From Dyadobacter subterraneus (GTDB lineage Bacteria > Bacteroidota > Bacteroidia > Cytophagales > Spirosomataceae), in contig NZ_JACYGY010000001.1 of NCBI RefSeq assembly GCF_015221875.1, positions 3,078,501-3,142,500 on the forward strand: a DNA stretch of 64,000 bases, given 5' to 3'. Shown here one piece after another: positions 35,869 through 44,289 of the stretch. The first letter of the stretch is position 1. Every line of letters begins with the position of its first letter. The notes under the pieces were generated by a model. The model saw only the letters and a list, made by a program, of their open reading frames with translations. It did no database searches and was not told the DNA's origin. A program made the translations under genes and the position numbers.

Positions 35869-35971
35869 TTATGACTTTAAGTTAAATTGTTCGTTTCAAA
35901 GTCCAGGACAAATCGAATTCTCAATTTTAAACACGTTATGTCCTTTGATCAAAGAACAAAATGATCCAACT

Positions 35972-36001
35972 TTGATTTATTAACAGTGTTAAGTATATTT
36001 G
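35972..36001 (+). promoter_or_regulatory. tetR promoter with embedded operator
   Basis: TTG at 35972-35974, a 19-bp spacer and TATATTTG at 35994-36001 form a textbook Bacteroidetes promoter. The spacer contains ACAGTGTTAA (35983-35992), whose reverse complement TTAACACTGT recurs at 36746 and 36856. Repressor binding here would block polymerase, so autoregulation is likely. Confidence 0.75.
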
Positions 36002-36015
36002 CACAAAAAATAAAT

Positions 36016-36654
36016 ATGGCAATATCAGACCGGAAACTGCGGGAGAAGGAAGACTTAAAAAAGAGAATTCTTGAAGCGGCCAAGCTGCTTTTTCTTGAAA
36101 AGGGCTTTGAAGCAACTTCAATGCGAAATATTGCAGAGAAGGTTGAATTTAGTCCAACTACTTTGTATTTGTATTATAAGGACAAAAATGATATTGTTTA
36201 CGCCTTGCATCAGGAAGGTTTCAAGTTGCTGGCACAGCAGTTAAGGATTGTTTCAAATATTGAGCAGCCCTATGAGCGCCTGAAAAGGATGGGCAGAATT
36301 TACTTACAATTCGCCGAGGAAAATCCGGATTTTTATGAATTGATGTTTGTCCGTCAGGGACCGATCATTCATGTACAAAAGCATAATCACGATGAATGGG
36401 AAGAAGGCTCGCGTACTTATAATGTGCTATACGAAACCGTGATCGAGTGCCAAAAACAGGGCTATTTTATAGATTTAAAACCGCATAATATTTCCTTAAT
36501 CATTTGGTCAACATTGCATGGCATTTGCACCCTTCATATGCATATGCGGTTGGACTGTGTAAAATTTGAGGATGATTATGAAGTGGACCCCGAAAAATCA
36601 AGGCCTGAATATATTTATGACACCTTTATCAGCTTTTTGGAAAAGCTGAAATAA
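36016..36654 (+). CDS. TetR-family transcriptional repressor
   Basis: This 212-aa protein has a canonical TetR N-terminal HTH (KKRILEAAKLLFLEKGFEAT, SMRNIAEKVEFSPTTLYLYY, KDKNDIVYAL) and a helical ligand domain. The longer frame from 35986 starts upstream of the predicted transcript start, so ATG 36016 (MAISDRKL) is the start. It precedes the TolC/MFP/RND operon by 233 bp, and the same TTAACACTGT sites lie before both, which makes it the probable repressor of that efflux system. Confidence 0.9.
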   Translation: MAISDRKLREKEDLKKRILEAAKLLFLEKGFEATSMRNIAEKVEFSPTTLYLYYKDKNDIVYALHQEGFKLLAQQLRIVSNIEQPYERLKRMGRIYLQFAEENPDFYELMFVRQGPIIHVQKHNHDEWEEGSRTYNVLYETVIECQKQGYFIDLKPHNISLIIWSTLHGICTLHMHMRLDCVKFEDDYEVDPEKSRPEYIYDTFISFLEKLK

Positions 36655-36667
36655 ATTTTCAATAATA

Positions 36668-36676
36668 ACAGTGTAA
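36668..36676. promoter_or_regulatory. Operator-like site (ACAGTGTAA)
   Basis: A near copy of the tetR-promoter site, followed by AATAAAATATTTACTGTA that forms an imperfect inverted repeat with it. A TACATTTG -7-like element follows at 36692-36699. Confidence 0.5.
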
Positions 36677-36745
36677 ATAAAATATTTACTGTACATTTGT
36701 TTTGAAGATGGATATGTAGTATTCATCTCTTTTTATAAGAATAAG

Positions 36746-36755
36746 TTAACACTGT
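36746..36755. promoter_or_regulatory. Operator-like site TTAACACTGT, copy 2
   Basis: Exact copy of the 10-mer seen inverted in the tetR promoter; the flank GTAAATAAAATAA is shared with the 36668 site. Confidence 0.55.
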
Positions 36756-36792
36756 AAATAAAATAACTAACAATTACTATTTCTTGCGTAAT

Positions 36793-36830
36793 TTCTGATG
36801 TTGCAATTGTGCACAACTGCAACATCAGAA
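36793..36830. promoter_or_regulatory. 38-nt near-perfect palindrome upstream of the efflux operon
   Basis: The arms TTCTGATGTTGCA and TGCAACATCAGAA flank a centre containing TTGTGCACAA. Only one base pair mismatches and there is no loop. It may be a binding site for a dimeric or tetrameric regulator, or a cruciform. Confidence 0.65.
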
Positions 36831-36855
36831 TCTGTTCAAAATCTTTGATAACTAC

Positions 36856-36865
36856 TTAACACTGT
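36856..36865. promoter_or_regulatory. Operator-like site TTAACACTGT, copy 3
   Basis: Exact copy of the 10-mer, ending 22 bp before the ATG of the TolC-family gene, where bound repressor would hinder transcription or initiation. Confidence 0.55.
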
Positions 36866-36887
36866 ACTTAAAATAATCATTTGTAAT

Positions 36888-38252
36888 ATGATAACCAATC
36901 TTCAAACTTCATGGAGGTTCTACCTCATTATCCTGCTCATTACGGGTTTGCCTGAATTATCCAGGGCTCAGGATACAGCACTGCAATCTTATATAAAGCA
37001 AGGTCTTGAAAATAATCAAGGGCTTAAACAGCAAAAATTTTTGTTGCAACGGAACATGTTCGCTTTGAAAGAAGCGAAAACCTTCTTTCTCCCCGAGGTT
37101 AATTTTAGCGGTAACTATTTGGATTCCAGAGGTGGGAGGAAAATAAATCTGCCCATTGGTGATCTGTTGAATCCGGTTTACAATTCTCTAAATCAGCTCA
37201 CGAATTCTTCCGCTTTTCCGGAAGTTAAAAATATCAGCCAGACTTTTAATCCTAACAACTATTACGATGCAAAATTCAGAACCTCGATTCCAGTTTTTGA
37301 TGCCGAGATTATTTATAACAGCAGGATCAAAAAGGAAGAGATTAATTTTCAGCAGGCTGAAATAGACGTATATAAACGTGAGTTGGTAAAAGATATTCAA
37401 TTGGGTTATTACGCTTATTTACAAACCCTTGAATCGATACGGATATTGGAAAATGCGACAATTCTTGCACAGGAAAATCTTCGTTACAATCAAACACTGG
37501 TTAAGAATGACAAGGCCATAAGAACTGCTGTGAGTCGGGCAGAAAATGAATTGATTGGTTTGAAAGCAAAGCTGGAAGATGCTAAATATCAATCGGTTAA
37601 TGCCGCAGCATATTTTAATTTTTTACTTAATCAACCTTTTGATACCAAAATTGAAGCGCCTCAAAACCAACAGGTTATCAATGAAACTGATACGTATGTA
37701 ACAGGCAGACGGGAGGAACTGACAAAACTTGCAACTTTACAGGATATTAATTCACTCTCTTTACAACTCGCAAAATCTGCGCGACTTCCCAAACTTTCTA
37801 CATTCATGGATCTGGGTTCTCAGGGTGATTTCTTGAAATTTAATAATTCAACCCGTTATTATCTGTTTGGTGTGACTTTATCCTGGCAGGTATTTGCTGC
37901 AAACCGAACTTTCTACAAATCCCAACAGGCTGAATATCAAATTAAAACAACGGTTGAACAAATAAATCAGGTTGAACAGCAACTGCAATTACAGGCCGAA
38001 ACGGCAATGAATAAACTGAGTTCGGCAAAACAAATTTACGAAGCATCTAAAAGCCAGACTGTTCTCTCCGAGCAATATTACCAGGATCAGCGGAAATTGT
38101 ATCGCGAAGGCCAGCTACTATATCTGGAATTGCTTGACGCCCAGAACCGGTTGATCAGTGATCAGTTACAACAAAGTATTTCTTATTTGAACGTACAAAC
38201 CCGTGCTGTTGAACTGGAACGTGCAAGGGCGAGCTATCCACTTTCTAATTAA
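36888..38252 (+). CDS. TolC-family outer-membrane efflux protein
   Basis: This 454-aa protein has a signal peptide (cleaved near LSRAQ) and two OEP repeats with long heptad helices (LKQQKFLLQRNMFALKEAK, AVSRAENELIGLKAKLEDAK, LYREGQLLYLELLDAQNRLI). It forms the outer-membrane channel of a tripartite RND pump. It is the first gene of a three-gene operon (TolC, adaptor 10 bp later, RND permease 18 bp later) under the operator-like sites of the TetR regulator. Confidence 0.92.
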   Translation: MITNLQTSWRFYLIILLITGLPELSRAQDTALQSYIKQGLENNQGLKQQKFLLQRNMFALKEAKTFFLPEVNFSGNYLDSRGGRKINLPIGDLLNPVYNSLNQLTNSSAFPEVKNISQTFNPNNYYDAKFRTSIPVFDAEIIYNSRIKKEEINFQQAEIDVYKRELVKDIQLGYYAYLQTLESIRILENATILAQENLRYNQTLVKNDKAIRTAVSRAENELIGLKAKLEDAKYQSVNAAAYFNFLLNQPFDTKIEAPQNQQVINETDTYVTGRREELTKLATLQDINSLSLQLAKSARLPKLSTFMDLGSQGDFLKFNNSTRYYLFGVTLSWQVFAANRTFYKSQQAEYQIKTTVEQINQVEQQLQLQAETAMNKLSSAKQIYEASKSQTVLSEQYYQDQRKLYREGQLLYLELLDAQNRLISDQLQQSISYLNVQTRAVELERARASYPLSN

Positions 38253-38261
38253 AAAACGAAC

Positions 38262-39305
38262 ATGAAAAAGATCTTTAAAATAAATCCAGCCATTCTATTA
38301 TTAGCGGCTACACTTTTGGTTTCTGCATGTAAAGAAAAGAAAAAGGTTGAGAAAACGGATAGTACCATTCCTGTCAAAATTATAAATTCAGCGTCCCTGA
38401 ATCAGGTTCAGGCTGTCGAAACTTCCGGGTTATTGTCTTCGGAAAATGAAGCGAGATTATCTTTTAAAGTGGGAGGAATTATCCGGCAAATTCTTGTTAA
38501 AGAAGGAGATCACGTGCGCAAAGGCCAGCTGTTGGCAACCTTAAACACGACAGAAATTTCCGCGCAAATGAGCCTAGCGGAAGAAAATTATCTGAAAGCA
38601 AAGCGCGATGCCCAACGTACACAAAATCTTTACAGGGATAGTGTGAACACCAAAGAGCAACTTCAGAACAGTCAGACCAATCTGGCTATTACGGAAAAGC
38701 AAATGGAGATTTCCCGTTTCAATCTTTCTCATGCACGTATTGTGGCGCCGACAGATGGTGTGGTTATTAAAAAACTGGTCAATGCCGGTGAGCAAATCGA
38801 GGGAGGTGCGCCGGTTTTATTCATAAGCGGTGTTCATAACGATGATTGGGTTATAAAATGCGGACTGACGGATAAAGACTGGACACGGCTGAAAGGAAAT
38901 GAAAAAGCTGAAATTTCTTTTGACGCTTTCCCGCAGACTTTCACAGGAAGTGTGAAAACACTGGCTCAGGGAAGTGATGTAGCTTCGGGTTTATTTCAGG
39001 CTGAAATCCGGGTTGACAAGCAAAATGCGAAATTGGTAAACGGACTTTTTGCGAAAGTCAGTATTTATCCAAAAGAAAAAACAGACATGATTTCTATACC
39101 GTTTGATGCGCTTATCGAGGGAGAAAATGACAGTGCTTTTGTTTTTGTTGCGAATGGAAATGTAGCGATGAAAAAAGCGGTGAAAGTTGCATATCTGGAA
39201 GGAAGTAAGGCTTTTATTCTATCAGGAATAGTCGCCGGTGAAAAGATCATCCGGGAAGGATCGGCTTATCTGGCAAATGGATCGGTAATTAAAATAGTCC
39301 AATAA
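38262..39305 (+). CDS. RND efflux periplasmic adaptor lipoprotein
   Basis: A 347-aa membrane-fusion protein with lipobox LLVSACKEK (Cys at residue 23). The biotinyl-lipoyl-like halves SFKVGGIIRQILVKEGDHVR and ARIVAPTDGVVIKKLVNAGE flank a coiled-coil hairpin (MSLAEENYLKAKRDAQRTQN). Beta-barrel and membrane-proximal domains follow. It links the RND pump to the TolC channel. Gene order and spacing show one operon. Confidence 0.92.
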   Translation: MKKIFKINPAILLLAATLLVSACKEKKKVEKTDSTIPVKIINSASLNQVQAVETSGLLSSENEARLSFKVGGIIRQILVKEGDHVRKGQLLATLNTTEISAQMSLAEENYLKAKRDAQRTQNLYRDSVNTKEQLQNSQTNLAITEKQMEISRFNLSHARIVAPTDGVVIKKLVNAGEQIEGGAPVLFISGVHNDDWVIKCGLTDKDWTRLKGNEKAEISFDAFPQTFTGSVKTLAQGSDVASGLFQAEIRVDKQNAKLVNGLFAKVSIYPKEKTDMISIPFDALIEGENDSAFVFVANGNVAMKKAVKVAYLEGSKAFILSGIVAGEKIIREGSAYLANGSVIKIVQ

Positions 39306-39322
39306 ATTTTAAACAGGAAATC

Positions 39323-42300
39323 ATGAAATTACCAGAATTTGCCGTTAAGAATTACCAGTTTACGCTGGTCGTTTTCATCGCAGTTTTAGCGTTGGGTGTA
39401 TATTCGCTTTTTACGATGCCCCGCAGTGAAGACCCAGACACGCATTCGCCTCAGTTTACTGTTGTGGTGATTTATCCCGGCACCAGTCCGAAGGATATGG
39501 AGCAGCTCGTGGTAGATCCGATGGAAAAGAAAATCAATGAAATGGATGACATCAAACATGTCATCACCGATATCAGGGATGGGCTTGCGGTGATGCAGGT
39601 TATCTATAAATACAGCACCGATCCGGATACTAAATATCAGGAATTGGTAAGGGAAGTTAATAGTCTGAAAAGCTCGCTTCCTGCTGACATTAATGATATC
39701 AGGATCAATAAAATGGTGCCGTCGGATGTCAGCATTTATCAGTATGCGCTAATCAGCGAAAACGCTTCTTACGCGCAGTTGAAAGTTTATTCCAAAGCTT
39801 TCAAGGAGCGGATGGAGAAAATTAAAACTTTGAAAAAAGTAGAGTTTTCAGGAGTTCCGGAACGTCAGGTCAAGGTGAGTTTGAATCTTCAAAAGATTGC
39901 AAGACAAAATCTTACACAAAATCAGGTCATCGCAGCTTTACAAAGTGAAAATATAAATATTCCGGGCGGAAGCATTACTATGGCTTCCAAGAAACTCAAT
40001 ATAAAAACAAGTGGAAATTATCGTACGCTTGATGAAGTGGCCAATACGGTAGTTTCTTCTGTTGGTGGTAAAATTGTATATCTTAAAGACGTGGCCGATA
40101 TTAAAATGGGCTATGAAGATGAAACACATATTACCAGATTGAATGGTTTTAGATGCACCTTTTTGAGTTTTAGCCAAAAAGAAGGTGAAAATATAATTGC
40201 TGTTAAGGATCAGGTTGAACCAGCCGTAGCAGAATTTAAAAAAGAATTGCCATCGAACATTGATCTGAACAAGGTTTTTGATCAGGCTAACAGTGTTGAT
40301 ATCCGCTTGTCTCATTTTGCCCGCGATTTTGGTATTGCAATTCTCTTGGTGTTGCTTACATTGCTGCCTTTGGGGACGCGTGCATCGCTGGTTGTTATGA
40401 TTTCAATTCCTTTGTCATTGTCTATCGGATTGACAATTATGAACTTGCTGGGATATAATATCAACCAGTTAAGTATTGTCGGTATGATTGTAGCGCTGGG
40501 AATTCTGGTAGATGACAGCATTGTAGTCGTCGAAAATATTGAGCGTTATTTGCGGATGGGTTACAGCCGGATTGATGCCTCTATTAAAGCTTCCACACAA
40601 ATCAGTATGGCAGTGGTTGGCTGTACAATCCTGTTGATTTTTGCTTTTTTACCGCTTACATTTCTTCCCGAGGGAGCCGGAGATTTTATTCGCAGTCTGC
40701 CTTTGTCGGTCATCACAACGGTTTTCGCCTCTATGCTGGTTTCGCTTACAGTTGTTCCGTTTTTGTCAAGTATTATCTTGAAACCACACACCAGCGCAGA
40801 GGGTAATTTCCTTTTAAGAGCAATGAAAAAAGGTATCCATAAAACCTATGGAAGTTTATTGGACCGTGCCTTGAAAATGCCTGTTCTGACATTGATTTTT
40901 GCAGGTTTGCTCTTTGCCGGTTCCATCGCTCTGGTGCCTTTAATAGGAAACAGTTTATTTCCAAAATCTGAAAAACCGATGTTTTTGGTAGATATTGAAA
41001 CGCCCCAGGGCACCAACTTGAAAAAGACAAATCAGGTAACACGTTATGTTGAATCCGTTTTAAAACAAGAACCCCTGATCACTTCTTTTGCGACCAATGT
41101 TGGAAAAGGAAATCCGCGGATCTATTACAACGTAATCCCGCGTAATGAAAGTGAAAACTTTGCTGAAATTTTTGTGCAGGTTGAGGGACTTGAAACGTCG
41201 GAAAAAGTAGAAGTTATTGAAAGGCTTAGAAAAAAACTGGAACGGTATCCGGGGGCTGAAATTAAAGTGAAAGACTTTGAGCAGGGACCGCCTTTGGAAG
41301 CGCCATTGGCTTACCGGATTTATGGCGACAATCTTGACGATTTAAGGAAAACGGCTTTCAGGGTTGCTGAATTATTGTCGAAAGTAGATGGTACCATTTA
41401 TGTAAATAATCCGTTGCTGGTGCAGCCAACTGATTTGAAAGTCCGGGTAAATAAAGAAAAAGCAGGGACACTTGGAGTATTATCATCAGACATTGACCGC
41501 ACGGTAAGACTTGGCGCGGCAGGCTTGAATGTGGCAACTTACAGAGAAGATGCCGGAAAAGCCGACAACTATAATGTCAATGTTTCCATTGCAAGAAATG
41601 CTGCAATCCAGGATTACAGCATGTTTGACAAATTGTATATTACTTCTTCAACTGGTGCTAATATTCCGCTTAAAAACGTGGCAACAATAGGTCTGGAAAG
41701 CTCTCCTAACCAGATTCGTCATTATGATAAAGACAGATATGTTACCGTCTCCTCTTTTGTGAAGCCGGGATATAATGTGCAGCAGCTGAATGAAAACATT
41801 ACTTCGCAGCTCAATAAATTCAAGTTTGAAAAGGGGCAGACCTTTACGGTTTCGGGAGAAAAGGAAAGTCAGGATGAAAGTTTTGGCGGTCTGGGAATGA
41901 TCATCATTATTACAATCTTTGGATTTTTAGGTGTTCTTATTTTGGAATTCAAAACCTTCAAGAGTATCCTGATCGTTTTGTCAGTAATCCCGCTAGGTAT
42001 TATGGGAGGTTTGGTCATGCTGTTTTTGACAGGTGAGACATTGTCTTTCACGGCGACAATCGGATTTATTGCCTTGGTAGGAATTGAAGTAAAAAACTCC
42101 CTGCTCGTGGTAGATTTTACCAATCAGTTAAGAGCACAGGGAAAAGGAATTGAAGAGGCTATTATTGAAGCAGGGGAAGTGCGTTTTGTACCTATTTTAC
42201 TAACTTCTTTAACGGCGATCGGCGGCTTGCTGCCGCTGGTAATCGAATATAGCGCTTTGTATTCTCCGCTTGCACTGGTACTTATCGGAGGGCTGATCAG

Positions 42301-42412
42301 TTCCACTTTGCTTTCCCGTTTGGTCACACCGGTGATGTACAAACTTTTGCCACCGGCAGTTCTCTTGGAAAAAGAAGAAGAAATAATGCTCCCGGAATTG
42401 GTTATGCATTAA
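39323..42412 (+). CDS. RND-family efflux permease
   Basis: A 1029-aa inner-membrane proton antiporter with twelve membrane segments in two halves. The first helix is FTLVVFIAVLALGVYSLFTM, and TM4 carries the paired aspartates in GILVDDSIVVVENIERYLRM (around residue 396), the proton-relay site. A second half follows with FGFLGVLILEFKTFKSILIV and FIALVGIEVKNSLLVVDFTN. The substrate is not predictable, but the TetR partner with HTH upstream suggests a drug or toxic-metabolite inducer. A terminator follows. Confidence 0.93.
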   Translation: MKLPEFAVKNYQFTLVVFIAVLALGVYSLFTMPRSEDPDTHSPQFTVVVIYPGTSPKDMEQLVVDPMEKKINEMDDIKHVITDIRDGLAVMQVIYKYSTDPDTKYQELVREVNSLKSSLPADINDIRINKMVPSDVSIYQYALISENASYAQLKVYSKAFKERMEKIKTLKKVEFSGVPERQVKVSLNLQKIARQNLTQNQVIAALQSENINIPGGSITMASKKLNIKTSGNYRTLDEVANTVVSSVGGKIVYLKDVADIKMGYEDETHITRLNGFRCTFLSFSQKEGENIIAVKDQVEPAVAEFKKELPSNIDLNKVFDQANSVDIRLSHFARDFGIAILLVLLTLLPLGTRASLVVMISIPLSLSIGLTIMNLLGYNINQLSIVGMIVALGILVDDSIVVVENIERYLRMGYSRIDASIKASTQISMAVVGCTILLIFAFLPLTFLPEGAGDFIRSLPLSVITTVFASMLVSLTVVPFLSSIILKPHTSAEGNFLLRAMKKGIHKTYGSLLDRALKMPVLTLIFAGLLFAGSIALVPLIGNSLFPKSEKPMFLVDIETPQGTNLKKTNQVTRYVESVLKQEPLITSFATNVGKGNPRIYYNVIPRNESENFAEIFVQVEGLETSEKVEVIERLRKKLERYPGAEIKVKDFEQGPPLEAPLAYRIYGDNLDDLRKTAFRVAELLSKVDGTIYVNNPLLVQPTDLKVRVNKEKAGTLGVLSSDIDRTVRLGAAGLNVATYREDAGKADNYNVNVSIARNAAIQDYSMFDKLYITSSTGANIPLKNVATIGLESSPNQIRHYDKDRYVTVSSFVKPGYNVQQLNENITSQLNKFKFEKGQTFTVSGEKESQDESFGGLGMIIIITIFGFLGVLILEFKTFKSILIVLSVIPLGIMGGLVMLFLTGETLSFTATIGFIALVGIEVKNSLLVVDFTNQLRAQGKGIEEAIIEAGEVRFVPILLTSLTAIGGLLPLVIEYSALYSPLALVLIGGLISSTLLSRLVTPVMYKLLPPAVLLEKEEEIMLPELVMH

Positions 42413-42446
42413 GAAACGAATAGCCGAAAATTGTTTGGCAAAAGAT

Positions 42447-42490
42447 AAAAAGTCCCATCACTGCATTGACACTGCGGTGATGGGACTTTT
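42447..42490 (+). terminator. Terminator of the efflux operon
   Basis: A 17-bp stem AAAAGTCCCATCACTGC with its complement (one G-U) is followed by T residues. The 42491-42615 stretch that follows is AT-rich with no gene. Confidence 0.9.
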
Positions 42491-42615
42491 GGCTATAAAG
42501 TTATTTCCATTCTTAAATCGGCATGATTTTCAACTACTTTTTTATAAAATTTTCATACATCAAATTGAAACAAAATATTCGTCTGAATTTTTTTTGAAAA
42601 AGATTCTCCAAATAC

Positions 42616-42664
42616 TTGCAATTTCAAAATCATTAAATTTACTTTGTCTATATATTTTATAGAC
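42616..42664 (+). promoter_or_regulatory. Leader-type promoter B with 19-bp palindrome
   Basis: TTG at 42616-42618, a 20-bp spacer and TTACTTTG at 42639-42646 form the promoter. The palindrome GTCTATATATTTTATAGAC at 42646-42664 (7-bp arms, 5-nt centre) overlaps the last base of the -7 box and covers the expected start site, so it can act as an operator in DNA or a hairpin at the very 5' end of the RNA. Confidence 0.75.
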
Positions 42665-42675
42665 TTATGGCTTGA

Positions 42676-42772
42676 ACCACCCTGTGCCCTAAGTGAAACA
42701 AAAAAAATATTCGTTTATGAAAGCGATTTTTTTGCATGATTTTAACTTGTCTTCGGTGACAAACAGGGTGGT
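42676..42772 (+). ncRNA. Leader RNA B: ACCACC/GGTGGT long-range pairing
   Basis: ACCACCCTG at 42676-42684 is perfectly complementary to CAGGGTGGT at 42764-42772, inside the Cys-leader ORF. A second candidate partner, GGTGGTT at 42889-42895, would compete for AACCACC. Equivalent boxes occur in the leaders at 46176/46259 and 59762/59844. Confidence 0.55.
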
Positions 42773-42815
42773 ATATATTCAGCCGTTCTTCCCGGAACAA
42801 TGTTGTTGTAGCTGA
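42717..42815 (+). CDS. Cysteine-rich leader peptide B, 32 aa
   Basis: An ATG at 42717 opens a 32-codon frame that ends PEQCCCS-stop, with three consecutive TGT codons just before the end. Residues 17-19 are Arg-Val-Val, and nine residues later comes CCC, the same R-V-V-x9-CCC spacing as in the leader at 46212. The sequence before the ATG (AAACAAAAAA, then T-rich) is also shared. There is no signal peptide, and a structural function is unlikely. I infer a cysteine-sensing leader for the hydroxylase/sulfatase operon. Confidence 0.7.
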   Translation: MKAIFLHDFNLSSVTNRVVYIQPFFPEQCCCS

Positions 42816-42963
42816 TCGCTTTCTTCCCGCATTTATATTAACGTCCAGAAATATCCCAGTCAGTAATGCTGTAAAGGAGTAAATTTTCGGTGGTTGTCAA
42901 TTTTCGAATTTATAGCATACTGTCCCGGGGTATTTTTGGAATTCATCATAATCAGGTAATCCC

Positions 42964-43083
42964 ATGACTGTTGCTGACGTCGTACTTCTCATTAAAAAAA
43001 TCGCGATAGGAATTTTTCTTACCGTTGTTCCCTTTGCACTCATTGCCGGCGGAATCTGGTTTGCGTATAATCTCATTCGGTAG
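42964..43083 (+). CDS. Single-span membrane microprotein, 39 aa
   Basis: The frame MTVADVVLLIKKIAIGIFLT and onward to AGGIWFAYNLIR encodes one clear transmembrane helix with a basic N-terminal flank. It lies between the leader peptide and the hydroxylase gene (32 bp before its ATG) on the same strand, so it is probably translated as part of the operon. It may be a small subunit or membrane anchor of the hydroxylase; this is inference. Confidence 0.5.
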   Translation: MTVADVVLLIKKIAIGIFLTVVPFALIAGGIWFAYNLIR

Positions 43084-43115
43084 CTTTTACTATTCACTAA
43101 AATATTTTTTATCAT

Positions 43116-44183
43116 ATGAAACTCGCAAAAGAGGATGCGCAAAAGCTGACGCGTGACGGTCTCATTAGCATAGGCTTATACCTTGCACCAATCGTATTAA
43201 TGTTTGGCGCTTTTTATTTCACTGGTTACAAACCATGGCAGGGAAGTAATGAACTCCCGTTCAAAGTCCCTCATTTCATTGAAGGAATTTTCAAAAATCT
43301 TAGTTCCTGGGGATTGCCAGTGATTATTTTGGTTATCGGTGTTATTGAATTTGTCGCCGGACTTTACGAAAATAAATGGACCAAAAACGAACGATTTCTG
43401 GACATTGCATGCTATGTTTTGCCAAAAATTGTAATCGCTCCGGTTGTAGCTTATTATAGTCTTGAACTGCTTCCAAGAATTTTACCTGATGCAAAAGGAA
43501 GCTTTTCCTGGGTTCCTTTCTGGTGGGCATTTGCGATAATCGCCGTTGCAGATGATTTGACACAGTATTGGTACCACCGACTGCACCACCAGCTTCCATG
43601 GTTATGGCGTTTTCACCGTACACATCACAGCGCGCCTTACATGGGTATGGCAATGGCCGGCAGACAAAACATTATTTACACCATTTTCTTTTCACAAACT
43701 TATCTTACTGTTGCATTAACGTACGTCGGACTTGGATACGCGGCATTGTTTGTAAAAGTTATCAAGTCGTTGATTACCACAGGTGCTCATTCGAGTATTC
43801 CATGGGACAAGCCTTTTTATACAATCAAATGGCTTCATCCGGTAGGCTGGGTTTTGGAGCGATTTATTTCCACGCCTGCAACGCATCAGGCACACCACGC
43901 AGATACTACCGATGATGGAGTAGGTTATTACAAAGGCAATTTTGGCAACATGTTTTTCCTTTGGGATATCATTTTTGGAACCGGAATTATTACCAGAAAA
44001 TATCCAACTTCTTTTGGTATCAAACATTATAAAGAAGAAGAATGGTACGCCCAGCTTATCTGGCCGATTTTGAAATCCAAAAAAGAAGGCAGTGAATTAT
44101 CTGCCAACGGACCAATGGTTGGAGACCTTGAACATGAAACAATTGTTGAACCGCTTTCGCTCGAAACCAGAGTAGCGAGTTGA
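43116..44183 (+). CDS. Sterol desaturase/fatty acid hydroxylase family protein
   Basis: This 355-aa integral membrane protein has the diiron histidine boxes of the family: QYWYHRLHHQLPWLWRFHRTHHSA (HRLHH and HRTHH) and ATHQAHHADTTD (HQAHH). At least four hydrophobic spans are seen (for instance LYLAPIVLMFGAFYFTGY and LPVIILVIGVIEFVAGLY). Such enzymes use O2 to hydroxylate or desaturate lipids. Here it is in an operon with a sulfatase under a Cys-rich leader, so it may oxidise an organosulfur or sulfolipid substrate. That link is only contextual. Confidence 0.87.
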   Translation: MKLAKEDAQKLTRDGLISIGLYLAPIVLMFGAFYFTGYKPWQGSNELPFKVPHFIEGIFKNLSSWGLPVIILVIGVIEFVAGLYENKWTKNERFLDIACYVLPKIVIAPVVAYYSLELLPRILPDAKGSFSWVPFWWAFAIIAVADDLTQYWYHRLHHQLPWLWRFHRTHHSAPYMGMAMAGRQNIIYTIFFSQTYLTVALTYVGLGYAALFVKVIKSLITTGAHSSIPWDKPFYTIKWLHPVGWVLERFISTPATHQAHHADTTDDGVGYYKGNFGNMFFLWDIIFGTGIITRKYPTSFGIKHYKEEEWYAQLIWPILKSKKEGSELSANGPMVGDLEHETIVEPLSLETRVAS

Positions 44184-44289
44184 TAACCAATTATTTAATA
44201 TTCCTGAGTTCGCCCTGGTCTGATCCGGGGCGAACTCAGGTTTTTCAGTGAAAACCAGTTTAAAAGTAATTTTCTATATTAACCATTAC

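Noticed and set aside
35986..36015. Upstream start of the TetR gene
   Set aside because: It lies within the promoter, before the predicted transcript start.
42435..42662. 75-codon ORF after the efflux operon
   Set aside because: It runs through a terminator and promoter B, with low-complexity composition and no homology cue.
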